A stretch of DNA of 64,000 nucleotides from Lachnospiraceae bacterium. GTDB taxonomy: Bacteria > Bacillota > Clostridia > Lachnospirales > Lachnospiraceae. Of the stretch, positions 42,164 through 50,706 are shown piece by piece; within the stretch, counting starts at the first letter, position 1, and the number at the start of each line of letters is the position of its first letter. The notes beneath the pieces were generated by a model. It had not been told where the DNA came from, did no database searches, and saw nothing but the letters and a program-made list of their open reading frames with translations. The DNA lies in assembly GCA_014804445.1 (NCBI GenBank), contig JAAUZU010000014.1, positions 78,202-142,201 on the forward strand. Direction: 5' to 3'. The position numbers and the translations under genes were made by a program.

Positions 42164-42172
42164 ACATATATA

Positions 42173-42250
42173 ATGTGTGATACATATAAAAAGCGTGTAG
42201 CCCATGGCGTAAATCCAGCAAACGTCAGGCTATACGCTTTATTTTTATGA
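42173..42250 (+). CDS. Leader peptide of the MATE exporter (candidate)
   Basis: A 25-codon frame, MCDTYKKRVAHGVNPANVRL and then YALFL, directly after the predicted transcription start. It has little or no room for a ribosome binding site and might be translated leaderless. Its codons 6-23 run through both arms of an intrinsic terminator, and the stop codon lies just after the T-run. Leader peptides in this arrangement control many antibiotic-resistance genes through ribosome stalling. It is a candidate, not proven. Confidence 0.55.
   Translation: MCDTYKKRVAHGVNPANVRLYALFL
42190..42246 (+). terminator. Attenuator in the MATE exporter 1 leader
   Basis: AAAGCGTGTAGCC (42190-42202) pairs with GGCTATACGCTTT (42228-42240; 12 of 13 plus a wobble) and ATTTTTA follows. 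It lies between promoter and gene, so readthrough must be controlled. Confidence 0.7.
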
Positions 42251-42271
42251 AAGAAAGGAATGGTGAATCCA

Positions 42272-43669
42272 ATGGAGCAATCAAATCAGTTTTTAGGAAC
42301 AGAGCATATTGGAAAATTAATGAAGAAATATGCAATCCCCTGCATTATCTCTCTTTTGGTCGGCGCACTCTACAATATTGTTGACCAGATTTTTATTGCC
42401 AATGCCGATTATCTTGGTTCCTATGGCAATGCAGCAAATACGGTCGTATTTCCGCTTACGGTAGTGGCGCTTGCCATTGCCGTTATGATAGGAGATGGCT
42501 GTTGTGCATTTGTCAGCATCTGTCTTGGCAAAGGGGAGAAAGATATTGCAAAAAAAAGTGTTGGCAATGTTGTAATTATGATTATAGCCAGCAGTTTCTT
42601 ATTAACTGCTGTTTACTTGATTTTCCGAACACCGATTATTGCTATGTTCGGTGGAACTGTAAATGAAGAAACGTTTTACTACTCAAAGGAATACTTTTTT
42701 TATATCAGTCTGGGGATTCCGTTTTATATGTTTGGGCAGGCAATGAACCCCGTCATACGTGCAGACGGAAATCCTAAATTTGCTATGGCTTCTACCCTTG
42801 CCGGTGCAATTGCCAATATTATTCTTGACCCTGTTTTCATTTTCCTGTTTAAATGGGGAATGATGGGGGCCGCCGTTGCGACTGTAATCGGTCAGGTTAT
42901 CACGGCTGTTTTGGCAGTATGGTATATCCTGCATATGAAAACAGTTAAGCCGTCATCAGAGGATTTGAAAATTGACCGTAAAATTTGCGGCAGGACATTA
43001 CTTTTAGGAATTACAAGCTTTTTATCTCAAATTTCTTTAGTTGCGGCAATGGCTGCGATTAACAATATGCTTCGTAAATACGGAGCGGCGGATGAAATAT
43101 TCGGGCAGGTGCAATATGCGCAAATTCCAATGGCAGTTGTCGGAATTGTCATGAAGTTTTTCCAAATTGTCATTTCGATTGTAGTTGGAATGGCAGCCGG
43201 CTGCATTCCGATTGTTGGCTATAATATAGGGGCAGGTAACAAATTACGTGTGAAAGCCTTATTTACAAAATTGCTGCTTGCGGAGGCTTTGGTAGGCGCG
43301 GTCTCCTTTATTCTTGTTGAAATTTTCCCGAAACAATTAATCTCCATTTTTGGGGCTGCTAATGAAAGCAGTTATTATACAGAATTTGCGATTAAAGCAT
43401 TCCGGGTTTACTTATGTATGATTATTATGGCCTGTATAAACAAAGCGTGTTTTATTTTCTTACAGGCAATGGGAAAAGCGGCTGCATCTACTGCTCTTTC
43501 CATGATTCGTGAAGTGGTATTTGGAGTTGGCTTTGCAGTTTGCCTGCCGGTGTTCTGGGGATTAGACGGTGTATTGCTTTCCATGCCGGTATCTGATATT
43601 TTAACATTTATTATTGCAGCTATCTTAATCTCTCATACTTACAAGGAATTGCGTGTGGAAGGAGTGTAA
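42272..43669 (+). CDS. MATE family efflux transporter
   Basis: A 465-residue multidrug and toxin extrusion protein with twelve hydrophobic segments in two six-helix halves. The start FLGTEHIGKLMKKYAIPCI and the QIFIANADYLG stretch match the clostridial MepA-like group. It probably exports cationic drugs with Na+ or H+. The ATG at 42272 is preceded by AAAGGAA; an ATG at 42260 sits on top of this site. A strong promoter and a terminator-containing leader suggest drug-induced expression. It converges with a second MATE gene at about 35% similarity by eye. Confidence 0.92.
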   Translation: MEQSNQFLGTEHIGKLMKKYAIPCIISLLVGALYNIVDQIFIANADYLGSYGNAANTVVFPLTVVALAIAVMIGDGCCAFVSICLGKGEKDIAKKSVGNVVIMIIASSFLLTAVYLIFRTPIIAMFGGTVNEETFYYSKEYFFYISLGIPFYMFGQAMNPVIRADGNPKFAMASTLAGAIANIILDPVFIFLFKWGMMGAAVATVIGQVITAVLAVWYILHMKTVKPSSEDLKIDRKICGRTLLLGITSFLSQISLVAAMAAINNMLRKYGAADEIFGQVQYAQIPMAVVGIVMKFFQIVISIVVGMAAGCIPIVGYNIGAGNKLRVKALFTKLLLAEALVGAVSFILVEIFPKQLISIFGAANESSYYTEFAIKAFRVYLCMIIMACINKACFIFLQAMGKAAASTALSMIREVVFGVGFAVCLPVFWGLDGVLLSMPVSDILTFIIAAILISHTYKELRVEGV

Positions 43670-43681
43670 ATAAAAAATCAC

Positions 43682-43719
43682 AAAAAGCGCAAATCCGTTA
43701 TCTTGATTTGCGCTTTTTG
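43682..43719. terminator. Bidirectional terminator of the two MATE genes
   Basis: AAAAAGCGCAAATC (43682-43695) pairs with GATTTGCGCTTTTT, with A and T runs on the two sides. Confidence 0.85.
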
Positions 43720-43739
43720 CTGCTTGACTGCATTTTTAC

Positions 43740-45710
43740 TTATGCAGAAACTGTTTTCACATAGGACAGTATCAGATTGGCACTCTCCTCCACACCGATG
43801 GAACTGTCGATACACAGCTCATAGTTATGGGAATCTCCCCATTTCTTATCGGTGATATTTTCATAGTACGATTTTCTCGCGGCATCAGAACGCTCTATGC
43901 TCTTTTCCGCCTGTTCCCGGCTATCCCCGTACATTTCCATAACCTTTTTCATACGGTACTCCTTCGGAGCGGTAATAAATATTCTTACTATGTTTTTATG
44001 ATTTCGCAGCACATAATCCGCTGAGCGTCCTACAATGACACAGGAACCTGCCGCGGCAATTTTGCGGATCGCCTTGTCCTGAGCCGTAATCGCCTCCTGC
44101 ACTGCATTTGTGCTTAAATACAAATCGCGCATCACTGCATTTTCGTCAGAGTTCAGGTTGGAAATAAACTCTTCCGCAAGTCCGCTTTCATGTGCTGCAA
44201 TGGCAATCATTTCCTTGTAATAGCAGGGAATCCCCAATCCTTCTGCCACCAATTGTCCGATGCGCTTTCCGGCCGAACCATGTTCACGGGATATCGTGAT
44301 GACTGCGCCCTCCTTGGTCGGATATGCCGGCAGAGGTTTTTCAGAAACCGGATTCTCATCTGCCGCATTTAACTGCTTCCAAAGTCCAATCATGACAACC
44401 GCCGTAATGACAGCCGCAAGAATATCCGCTGCAGGAGCCGCCCAGAAAATACCGGTAACGCCAAGGAACACCGGCACAACCAGAGAGAGTACAATCAGGA
44501 ACACATCACGGAGCACAGACAAAGGCGCCGCTGCTTTGGCATGACCAATGGACTGCAGGAAAATAGCACATACCTTCTGTACACAGGTCAGTATAATCAG
44601 GGAGAGATAAATCCGCAGACACATAACTGCAAACTGTGTATAAAGCTCTCCGTCAGCACCAAACATACGAATAAACACCTGTGGAATTGCCTCAAACAGT
44701 ACCGTACATACCAGACAGACAACAACTGTCCATGTGACAATGAGCTTCAGCAGCTCCCTTACACGCCCAAATTTTCTCGCGCCATAATTGTACCCTACGA
44801 TAGGCTGTGCACCGGCAGCAATGCCGATCGCAATGTTTAACACTATCTGAAACAGCTTCATAATGACAACAAATGCCGCAAGCGGAATATCCTCACCATA
44901 GGCTGACACAGCGCCATAACGCACCAACAGGATGTTATTGATAACAGTAATGATAACAATGGACAACTGGGTCAAAAGACTTGATGTTCCAAGCGCCATA
45001 ATTTTCTTTAACTGTGTAAAATCCAATTGGAAACTGCCTGCAGAAATATGGAAGGTTTTACTTTTTGCCAGATAGACAGCACAAATTACAAAACTTACAA
45101 ACTGCCCTAAAATGGTTGCATATGCCGCTCCCTGAATCCCCATGTCCAGAACAAAAATAGCGAGCGGGTCGCCAATGATATTGATAACTGCACCTACCAA
45201 CATTGCACCCATCGCATAGCGCGGGCTTCCGTCTGCACGGATAATGGAAGCAAGTGTATTCTGTACCATGGCAAGCGGCATCATGGCATAAATGATAAAT
45301 CCGTAATCATGCGCCATGGAGAGATTGGCATCTGTCGCGCCAATCATCTGCAGCAGACTATCTCCGCCAAGATAACTGATTGCAATAATAATGATGCCGG
45401 ACAAAAAAGAACACAGAATGGCATTGCCCACTCCCCTGTGTATTGTCTCCGTTTCATTCCGTCCCAGCGATACGCTCAAATGCGCGGCCGCACCATCGCC
45501 GAAAAACAGCGACATGCCCCATCCTACAACAGTAATCGGGAAAATAACGCCCGTCGCCGCATTGCCCAGATATCCGACGCCATTGCCGACAAAAATCTGG
45601 TCTACAATATTATAAAGGCATGATATAATAAGGGAAAAGATACAAGGAATCGCAAACTTTGCCAGCAGTTTTCCTACCTTTTCCGTACCAAGATAATGAT
45701 TATTTTCCAT
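43740..45710 (-). CDS. MATE transporter fused to a cytidylate kinase-like domain
   Basis: A 656-residue fusion. Residues 1-450 are a full twelve-helix MATE exporter (NHYLGTEKVGKLLAKFAIPCI start). After a short linker, residues about 468-656 form a cytidylate kinase-like domain: ITISREHGSAGKRIG is its P-loop, then GRSADYVL and a lid-like RMKKVMEMYG. The kinase half suggests nucleotide sensing, or phosphorylation of a substrate, coupled to transport. The ATG at 45710 follows AGGAGG. The leader has a promoter and a terminator-like hairpin. The fusion is intact, with no frameshift. Confidence 0.9.
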   Translation of the reverse strand: MENNHYLGTEKVGKLLAKFAIPCIFSLIISCLYNIVDQIFVGNGVGYLGNAATGVIFPITVVGWGMSLFFGDGAAAHLSVSLGRNETETIHRGVGNAILCSFLSGIIIIAISYLGGDSLLQMIGATDANLSMAHDYGFIIYAMMPLAMVQNTLASIIRADGSPRYAMGAMLVGAVINIIGDPLAIFVLDMGIQGAAYATILGQFVSFVICAVYLAKSKTFHISAGSFQLDFTQLKKIMALGTSSLLTQLSIVIITVINNILLVRYGAVSAYGEDIPLAAFVVIMKLFQIVLNIAIGIAAGAQPIVGYNYGARKFGRVRELLKLIVTWTVVVCLVCTVLFEAIPQVFIRMFGADGELYTQFAVMCLRIYLSLIILTCVQKVCAIFLQSIGHAKAAAPLSVLRDVFLIVLSLVVPVFLGVTGIFWAAPAADILAAVITAVVMIGLWKQLNAADENPVSEKPLPAYPTKEGAVITISREHGSAGKRIGQLVAEGLGIPCYYKEMIAIAAHESGLAEEFISNLNSDENAVMRDLYLSTNAVQEAITAQDKAIRKIAAAGSCVIVGRSADYVLRNHKNIVRIFITAPKEYRMKKVMEMYGDSREQAEKSIERSDAARKSYYENITDKKWGDSHNYELCIDSSIGVEESANLILSYVKTVSA

Positions 45711-45729
45711 AAATCCTCCTTTTTTTGCG

Positions 45730-45790
45730 CAAAAAAACACATGCAGCATCCGTACCGTAATCAGATTTACGCGCGGTGCGCTACATGTGT
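45730..45790 (-). terminator. Attenuator in the leader of the MATE-kinase gene
   Basis: On the minus strand ACACATGTAGC (45790-45780) pairs with GCTGCATGTGT (45747-45737), followed by a seven-T run, 20 bases before the AGGAGG of the gene. The hairpin loop is about 32 bases. Confidence 0.6.
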
Positions 45791-45821
45791 CGTTTATTGC
45801 TCTTATTTATTTCCAAAAGAT

Positions 45822-45850
45822 ATTTTATCTCTTCACCCTTTTAAAATCAA
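45822..45850 (-). promoter_or_regulatory. Promoter of the MATE-kinase gene
   Basis: On the minus strand TTGATT (45850-45845), 17-base spacer, TAAAAT (45827-45822). Confidence 0.5.
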
Positions 45851-45902
45851 AGGACATTTTACACAATCTTTTTCCTGTGCGCATTTGTGAATATTGCCGT
45901 AC

Positions 45903-47723
45903 TTATATGGCAATTCCTGCATACTGTGTCATATACAAATCGTAGTACTTTCCTTTTTGTAAAAGCAGCGTATCGTGGTCTCCGCTTTCCACAATCCTGC
46001 CCTTATCCATTACCACAATGATATCTGCATCACGAATCGTGGAAAGACGGTGCGCAATCACAATGCTGGTACGGTTCTGCATAACCAGATGCATGGCATC
46101 CTGAATTGCCTTTTCTGTTCGGGTATCCACATTGGAAGTTGCTTCGTCCAGAATCAGAATCTGAGGATCCGCCACAAAAGCACGGGCAATCGCCAGAAGC
46201 TGGCGCTGCCCCTGACTGATATTTTCACCGGAACCGGTTAAGACGGTATCATAGCCCTGCGGCAGCATTTCAATCATTTCCTTGCATCGGCTCATTCTCG
46301 CCGCCTCCTCAATTTCAGCAGCCCCGGCATCCGCATTACCGTATTTCAGATTGTTCCATATTGTATCCGAAAACAATACGGTATCCTGCAAAACAATAGC
46401 AATATTTTTCCGCAAATCGTTTCTGGAAATATTCTGTATATTCTGGTCATTCAGAAAAATTTCTCCGCTGTCAATATCATAAAAACGCATAAGCAGGTTT
46501 ACGACTGTGGTTTTTCCGCTTCCTGTTGCTCCTACAAGTGCCACTTTTTTTCCTGACGGAACTGTCAGCGTAAAATCCTTCAAAATCTTCTGATTCGGCT
46601 CATAAGAGAACTGTACATTTTTAAATACCACCTCTGCGTTTTCCGTCTTCTCAAGCGCTTCTCCCGACTTATCCTCATTGCTTTCATCAAGCACCATAAA
46701 AACTCGTTCCGCGCCGGCAACTGCTGTCTGGAGCTGCCCGTAAACCTGTGCAATCTCGTTGATTGGACGGCTGAACTGTTTCGCATAGACAATAAATGCC
46801 GAGATAACGCCTACGGAAATGAGACCATTGGCAGAGAAATATCCGCCAAAGGCAGCAATAATGACAAAACCAATATTGCCAATGCAATTCATGACAGGCC
46901 CCATAACACCGCTGAAAATATCTGTCCGGATTCCTGCTTTCGTGAGGGAATCCGAGGTCCGGCAGAATTCTTCCGTTGTAATATCCTGATGGTTATAAGC
47001 AACTACTGTGCGGTACCCTGACACCATTTCCTCCACCGTACCATTGAGTTGTCCCATCAGCATCTGCCGCTTACGTGAAAACTTACGTACTCTTTTTGAC
47101 AGAACCTTGGTGGCAGTTACAGTCAGAATTACCGTCAAAAAACTGAGCAGCGCCAATTGCCAGCAAAGAAAAAGCATAATGGAAACCGTGCCGATAATTG
47201 TCAGTACGCCGGAAAACAGTGAAGGCAGAGACTGCGATACTGTTGTAGATATATTTTCAATATCATTGGTCATGCGGCTCATGACATCACCATGAGAATG
47301 TGTATCCAGATAACGGACGGGCAAATCCATCAGCTTATCAAAAAGCTCTTTCCGCATCCGCTTCACAATCCGCTGGCTCAGCTTCGCGCTGATAAGCCCC
47401 TGCAATAGCTGCCCGACACTGTAGAGCAGATAAATGCTTGTCATAAGAATCAGCGTCGTAACAAGATTTCCGTTTTTGGTTTTTGCAATGATATCGATTG
47501 CCTTACTCTGCAGACTCGGCGCATACACGCCGCTTAGTGTTCCGAAAATAACAACCGCCAGCATACAGGATACTATGACTTTTTCCTTCGCAAAGTAGAC
47601 TGCTATACGTTTGAGCGCCGCCGCTGTATTTTCTGCATGCTGCACTTCGGCAAACCGCTGATTTCTGTTCATCATGCCCGGAATATTGCGCTCTGCAATT
47701 TTTTCTTCTTTTTGTTCAGGCAT
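45903..47723 (-). CDS. ABC exporter half, permease/ATPase (BmrD-like)
   Basis: A 606-residue half-transporter: six membrane helices (about 55-340), then a nucleotide-binding domain with Walker A GATGSGKTT, Q-loop VLQDTVLF, signature ENISQGQRQ and Walker B LILDEATSNVD with the normal catalytic Glu. It pairs with the next gene upstream as a heterodimeric drug exporter. The ATG at 47723 lies 2 bases after that gene's stop, with GGAGGAG. This half carries the complete ATP site, as BmrD does. Confidence 0.93.
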   Translation of the reverse strand: MPEQKEEKIAERNIPGMMNRNQRFAEVQHAENTAAALKRIAVYFAKEKVIVSCMLAVVIFGTLSGVYAPSLQSKAIDIIAKTKNGNLVTTLILMTSIYLLYSVGQLLQGLISAKLSQRIVKRMRKELFDKLMDLPVRYLDTHSHGDVMSRMTNDIENISTTVSQSLPSLFSGVLTIIGTVSIMLFLCWQLALLSFLTVILTVTATKVLSKRVRKFSRKRQMLMGQLNGTVEEMVSGYRTVVAYNHQDITTEEFCRTSDSLTKAGIRTDIFSGVMGPVMNCIGNIGFVIIAAFGGYFSANGLISVGVISAFIVYAKQFSRPINEIAQVYGQLQTAVAGAERVFMVLDESNEDKSGEALEKTENAEVVFKNVQFSYEPNQKILKDFTLTVPSGKKVALVGATGSGKTTVVNLLMRFYDIDSGEIFLNDQNIQNISRNDLRKNIAIVLQDTVLFSDTIWNNLKYGNADAGAAEIEEAARMSRCKEMIEMLPQGYDTVLTGSGENISQGQRQLLAIARAFVADPQILILDEATSNVDTRTEKAIQDAMHLVMQNRTSIVIAHRLSTIRDADIIVVMDKGRIVESGDHDTLLLQKGKYYDLYMTQYAGIAI

Positions 47724-47725
47724 TT

Positions 47726-49453
47726 TTACTCCTCCTCTCCAATTTGGGAATGACAGATATCCTGATAAATCTGACAATTTTTTCGAAGTTCCTCATGCGT
47801 TCCCACGGCAGCAATTCTTCCGTTATCCATCACGACAATCCTGTCCGCCCTACGCACCGAGGCAATACGCTGTGCAACGATAATTTTTGTGCTCTCAGGA
47901 TAAGATTGCTGCAGTGCTTCATACAGATTCGCCTCTGTTTTCAAATCCAGCGCACTGGTAGAATCGTCAAAGATTAAAATCTCAGCAGCTTTCAGAACTG
48001 CTCTTGCAATGGAAAGTCTCTGTTTCTGACCGCCGGACAGGCTCATGCCCCGCTCTGCAACAGGCGTATCATATCCTTCGGCTGTAGAAGTAATAAAATC
48101 ATCTGCCTGCGCTGTTACTGCGGCAGACTTGATATCGGCATCCGCCGCATCTATCCTTCCCCATGAAATGTTTTCTTTTATGCTCATGCTGAAAAGCTCA
48201 CTCTTTTGCAGGGTAATCGCTATCTTCTCTCTTAACTCCTTCTGCCTGTACTCCTTTACATCCACACCATCGACCAGAACCGTGCCGGAGGTCGCATCAT
48301 AAAAACGTGGAATCAGGTGGATCAGCGAAGTCTTTCCGCAGCCGGTAGCCCCCATAATGGCAATCGTCTCCCCTTGATTTACCTTCAGACTGATATGCTC
48401 CAGTACCGCCTGACCGGACCCCGGATAAGCAAAGGAAACATCCCTAAATTCAATGGTTCCACGACAGTCCGGATTCTCATTCAGGCTTCCGTCCTGTAAC
48501 TCCGGCCTGCTGTCCAGTACTTCCTTCACACGTTTCCACGAAGCATATCCTCTTGAAATATTCTGAAACAACATCACAAGCATCAAAACACCGTTGAGAA
48601 GCTGCGTCGTATAGGTGATTGCCGCCATTATAGACCCGGGCGTCGTCACGCCGCTGCCCACATCAAAGGAACCTATCAACAGAATAGCCGCCACCACAAA
48701 ATACATCAGGGCATTGACGGCCGGATTCATAAACGCGAAAATGACCAGCACCCGCATCTGCGTTTTTATCAGTTTATCATTCGCCTTGCCAAAACGCAGC
48801 TTTTCATAGATTTCACGCACACAAGCCTTAATGATGCGGATGCCGGAAACATCCTCCTGCATAATGGCATTGATAGAATCAAGCTGTGCCTGCAGTTTTG
48901 AAAACAGCGGGTTCGCCTTTGAAAGGCAGACTGCCATACAGCCTACAATAAACGGAAATGCACACAGCACAATCATTCCAAAGTTTTTATTCAGGCGAAA
49001 CATAAAGTACATACTTCCAAATGTCAAAAGGGTTGTGCGAATCATCCCCCTTACAAACTGTGAAACAAAATTCTGCACCTGCGTAATATCATTGGTTACC
49101 CTTGTCACAAGGGAGCCTGTGCCAAAGCTGTCGAGCTGCGGAAAAGAAAACGTCATAATATTGCGAAAACAATCCTTTCGCATCTCATTTCCGATATTCT
49201 GTCCCGACATATGCACAAACACATTGTTCATGGAACCGCAAAAGCCGCCGAACAGGACAAGCAAAATCATTTTGGCGCCTAAACGCCAGATGATATTCAA
49301 ATCGCCAATACCGTCGTTATGTAATCCTAACACTCCGTTATCCACAATCTCACTCATCAGTCCCGGCTGAATCAAATCCATCATAACCTCGCTTATCATA
49401 AACAATGCGGCGAGAATCGCAAAAAATAAATATTGTCTGATATATTTCCACAT
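47726..49453 (-). CDS. ABC exporter half, permease/ATPase with degenerate site (BmrC-like)
   Basis: A 575-residue half-transporter with six N-terminal helices (about 10-300) and a nucleotide-binding domain with Walker A GATGCGKTS and signature LSGGQKQR. Walker B reads LIFDDSTSALD, so the catalytic Glu is Asp; this is the mark of the degenerate site in heterodimeric exporters such as BmrCD and LmrCD. It is the first ABC gene after marR, 6 bases behind it. Confidence 0.93.
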   Translation of the reverse strand: MWKYIRQYLFFAILAALFMISEVMMDLIQPGLMSEIVDNGVLGLHNDGIGDLNIIWRLGAKMILLVLFGGFCGSMNNVFVHMSGQNIGNEMRKDCFRNIMTFSFPQLDSFGTGSLVTRVTNDITQVQNFVSQFVRGMIRTTLLTFGSMYFMFRLNKNFGMIVLCAFPFIVGCMAVCLSKANPLFSKLQAQLDSINAIMQEDVSGIRIIKACVREIYEKLRFGKANDKLIKTQMRVLVIFAFMNPAVNALMYFVVAAILLIGSFDVGSGVTTPGSIMAAITYTTQLLNGVLMLVMLFQNISRGYASWKRVKEVLDSRPELQDGSLNENPDCRGTIEFRDVSFAYPGSGQAVLEHISLKVNQGETIAIMGATGCGKTSLIHLIPRFYDATSGTVLVDGVDVKEYRQKELREKIAITLQKSELFSMSIKENISWGRIDAADADIKSAAVTAQADDFITSTAEGYDTPVAERGMSLSGGQKQRLSIARAVLKAAEILIFDDSTSALDLKTEANLYEALQQSYPESTKIIVAQRIASVRRADRIVVMDNGRIAAVGTHEELRKNCQIYQDICHSQIGEEE

Positions 49454-49459
49454 AAGCCT

Positions 49460-49963
49460 TTACTGCTCCTTACCATCATGATGATGTTTTCCTCTGCCGT
49501 GTCCATGTCTGCCGCAGGGAAAACCTTCCATACTCCGATAACGCGTCTGCCAGTCCGTATTCACTTTTTCCAACAGCATAAGCAATGTGCTTTTCTCATC
49601 TTCTGTCAGGCAGGTGAACATCTCTTCATGACGCGCTTTTCGCTGCTTAACCGCCTCTTCCGCTAAAGCTCTTCCCTGTTCGGTCAGCGCAATATTAGTA
49701 GTACGGCGGTCATCCGGGCTTTCGGTGCGCACAATCAAAGAATTCTTTTCCAGCTTGGCAAGCACCTCACTGACAGAACCCGACTGAATACCAAGCCATT
49801 CCGTCAGCCTACTCTGCGTGATATTTCCTGTTTCCAAAAGAATAATCAAAATACGCTTTTGGCTTCCACGCCCTTCATATAAAAAACGCATTGTATGATT
49901 AATGTCCCGAAAATTGATGATAAGCTTGTCATTTCCGTCCTTCTCTTGCAAATTTCTTTCCAT
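49460..49963 (-). CDS. MarR family regulator with a His-rich tail
   Basis: A 167-residue winged-helix repressor. The recognition region is QSRLTEWLGIQSGSVSEVLAKLE and the wing is DDRRTTNIALTEQG. The last 17 residues, CGRHGHGRGKHHHDGKEQ, are rich in His and not part of the MarR fold; they could bind metal. It heads the ABC exporter operon and most likely represses it by binding the two CAAGGTACCTTG palindromes upstream. Confidence 0.9.
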   Translation of the reverse strand: MERNLQEKDGNDKLIINFRDINHTMRFLYEGRGSQKRILIILLETGNITQSRLTEWLGIQSGSVSEVLAKLEKNSLIVRTESPDDRRTTNIALTEQGRALAEEAVKQRKARHEEMFTCLTEDEKSTLLMLLEKVNTDWQTRYRSMEGFPCGRHGHGRGKHHHDGKEQ

Positions 49964-49988
49964 ATCGATTCCTCATTCTTTCTTTTTA

Positions 49989-50047
49989 TCAAGGTACCTT
50001 GTTATTTTACCTTTTTGTTTTTAATTTGTCAAGGTACCTTGTTATTT
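49989..50047 (-). promoter_or_regulatory. marR promoter between two operator copies
   Basis: The 19-base sequence TCAAGGTACCTTGTTATTT occurs twice (49989-50007, 50029-50047), 40 bases apart, each with the palindrome CAAGGTACCTTG. On the minus strand TTGACA (50032-50027) and TAAAAT (50009-50004) are 17 bases apart, so one operator overlaps the -35 and the other the start site. Confidence 0.85.
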
Positions 50048-50053
50048 GAAATC

Positions 50054-50095
50054 AAAAAAACTACCCTCCTATTCAATTTCTTTTTGAGGGTAGTT
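50054..50095 (-). terminator. Terminator of the flavin reductase gene
   Basis: On the minus strand AACTACCCTC (50095-50086) pairs with GAGGGTAGTT (50068-50059), followed by a T-run. Confidence 0.75.
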
Positions 50096-50110
50096 CACAT
50101 TTTCTTTTCT

Positions 50111-50668
50111 TTACTTTAATTGATTTCCATCTGCAAAAGCATTACCTACTTTCTCACCCAGCTTCAAGTAAGCGTTGTTCACAGGGTCAAAAGAGATTGC
50201 CTGCAGTTTTTCAGCATCCACCATGCCATTTTCTCCTAGGATACTCTCGTCAGCGCTGACATTGACAATTTCACCTATGATGCAGCCGTCCTCGTTTACT
50301 TTTAACAGCTTACATTCCAGCGCCATGGGAAGTTCCTCAATGAGCGGTGCATCCACATATTCACTTTTGACGGTATGAAAGCCCGCCTTCTCCAGCTTAT
50401 CCGGCACATCATTGGCGGATACAATTCCCACATAATCTGCTTCTACAACATGCGCCGCATCTGCAAAGCTGACCGTAAATGCCCCTCTCTTCTTGATGTT
50501 CTGTGTGGTCTTGTGCCCTTCGCTCAGACAGAGCATAACCTGATTGGAATCATAAATGCCGCCCCACGCCGCATTCATGGCGTCTGCCGCTCCCTCCTCA
50601 TCATAGCTGCCGATAATCAGCACCGGCAAGGGATACATCCACGTTTTCTTTCCGAAATTTTTTCTCAT
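50111..50668 (-). CDS. Flavin reductase-like FMN-binding protein
   Basis: A 185-residue protein of the flavin reductase / FMN-binding split-barrel family: VLIIGSYDEEGAADAMNAAW near the start, then KTTQNIKKRGAFTVSF, the usual flavin-binding elements. Clostridial members bind FMN and reduce flavin or small disulphides; the partner is unknown. It is preceded by AGGAGG and lies 38 bases behind the aminoglycoside kinase gene in the same orientation, so the two may be co-transcribed. Confidence 0.87.
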   Translation of the reverse strand: MRKNFGKKTWMYPLPVLIIGSYDEEGAADAMNAAWGGIYDSNQVMLCLSEGHKTTQNIKKRGAFTVSFADAAHVVEADYVGIVSANDVPDKLEKAGFHTVKSEYVDAPLIEELPMALECKLLKVNEDGCIIGEIVNVSADESILGENGMVDAEKLQAISFDPVNNAYLKLGEKVGNAFADGNQLK

Positions 50669-50706
50669 GACAATACCTCCTTTTTCTATTTTTTATATAG
50701 GCTTCC

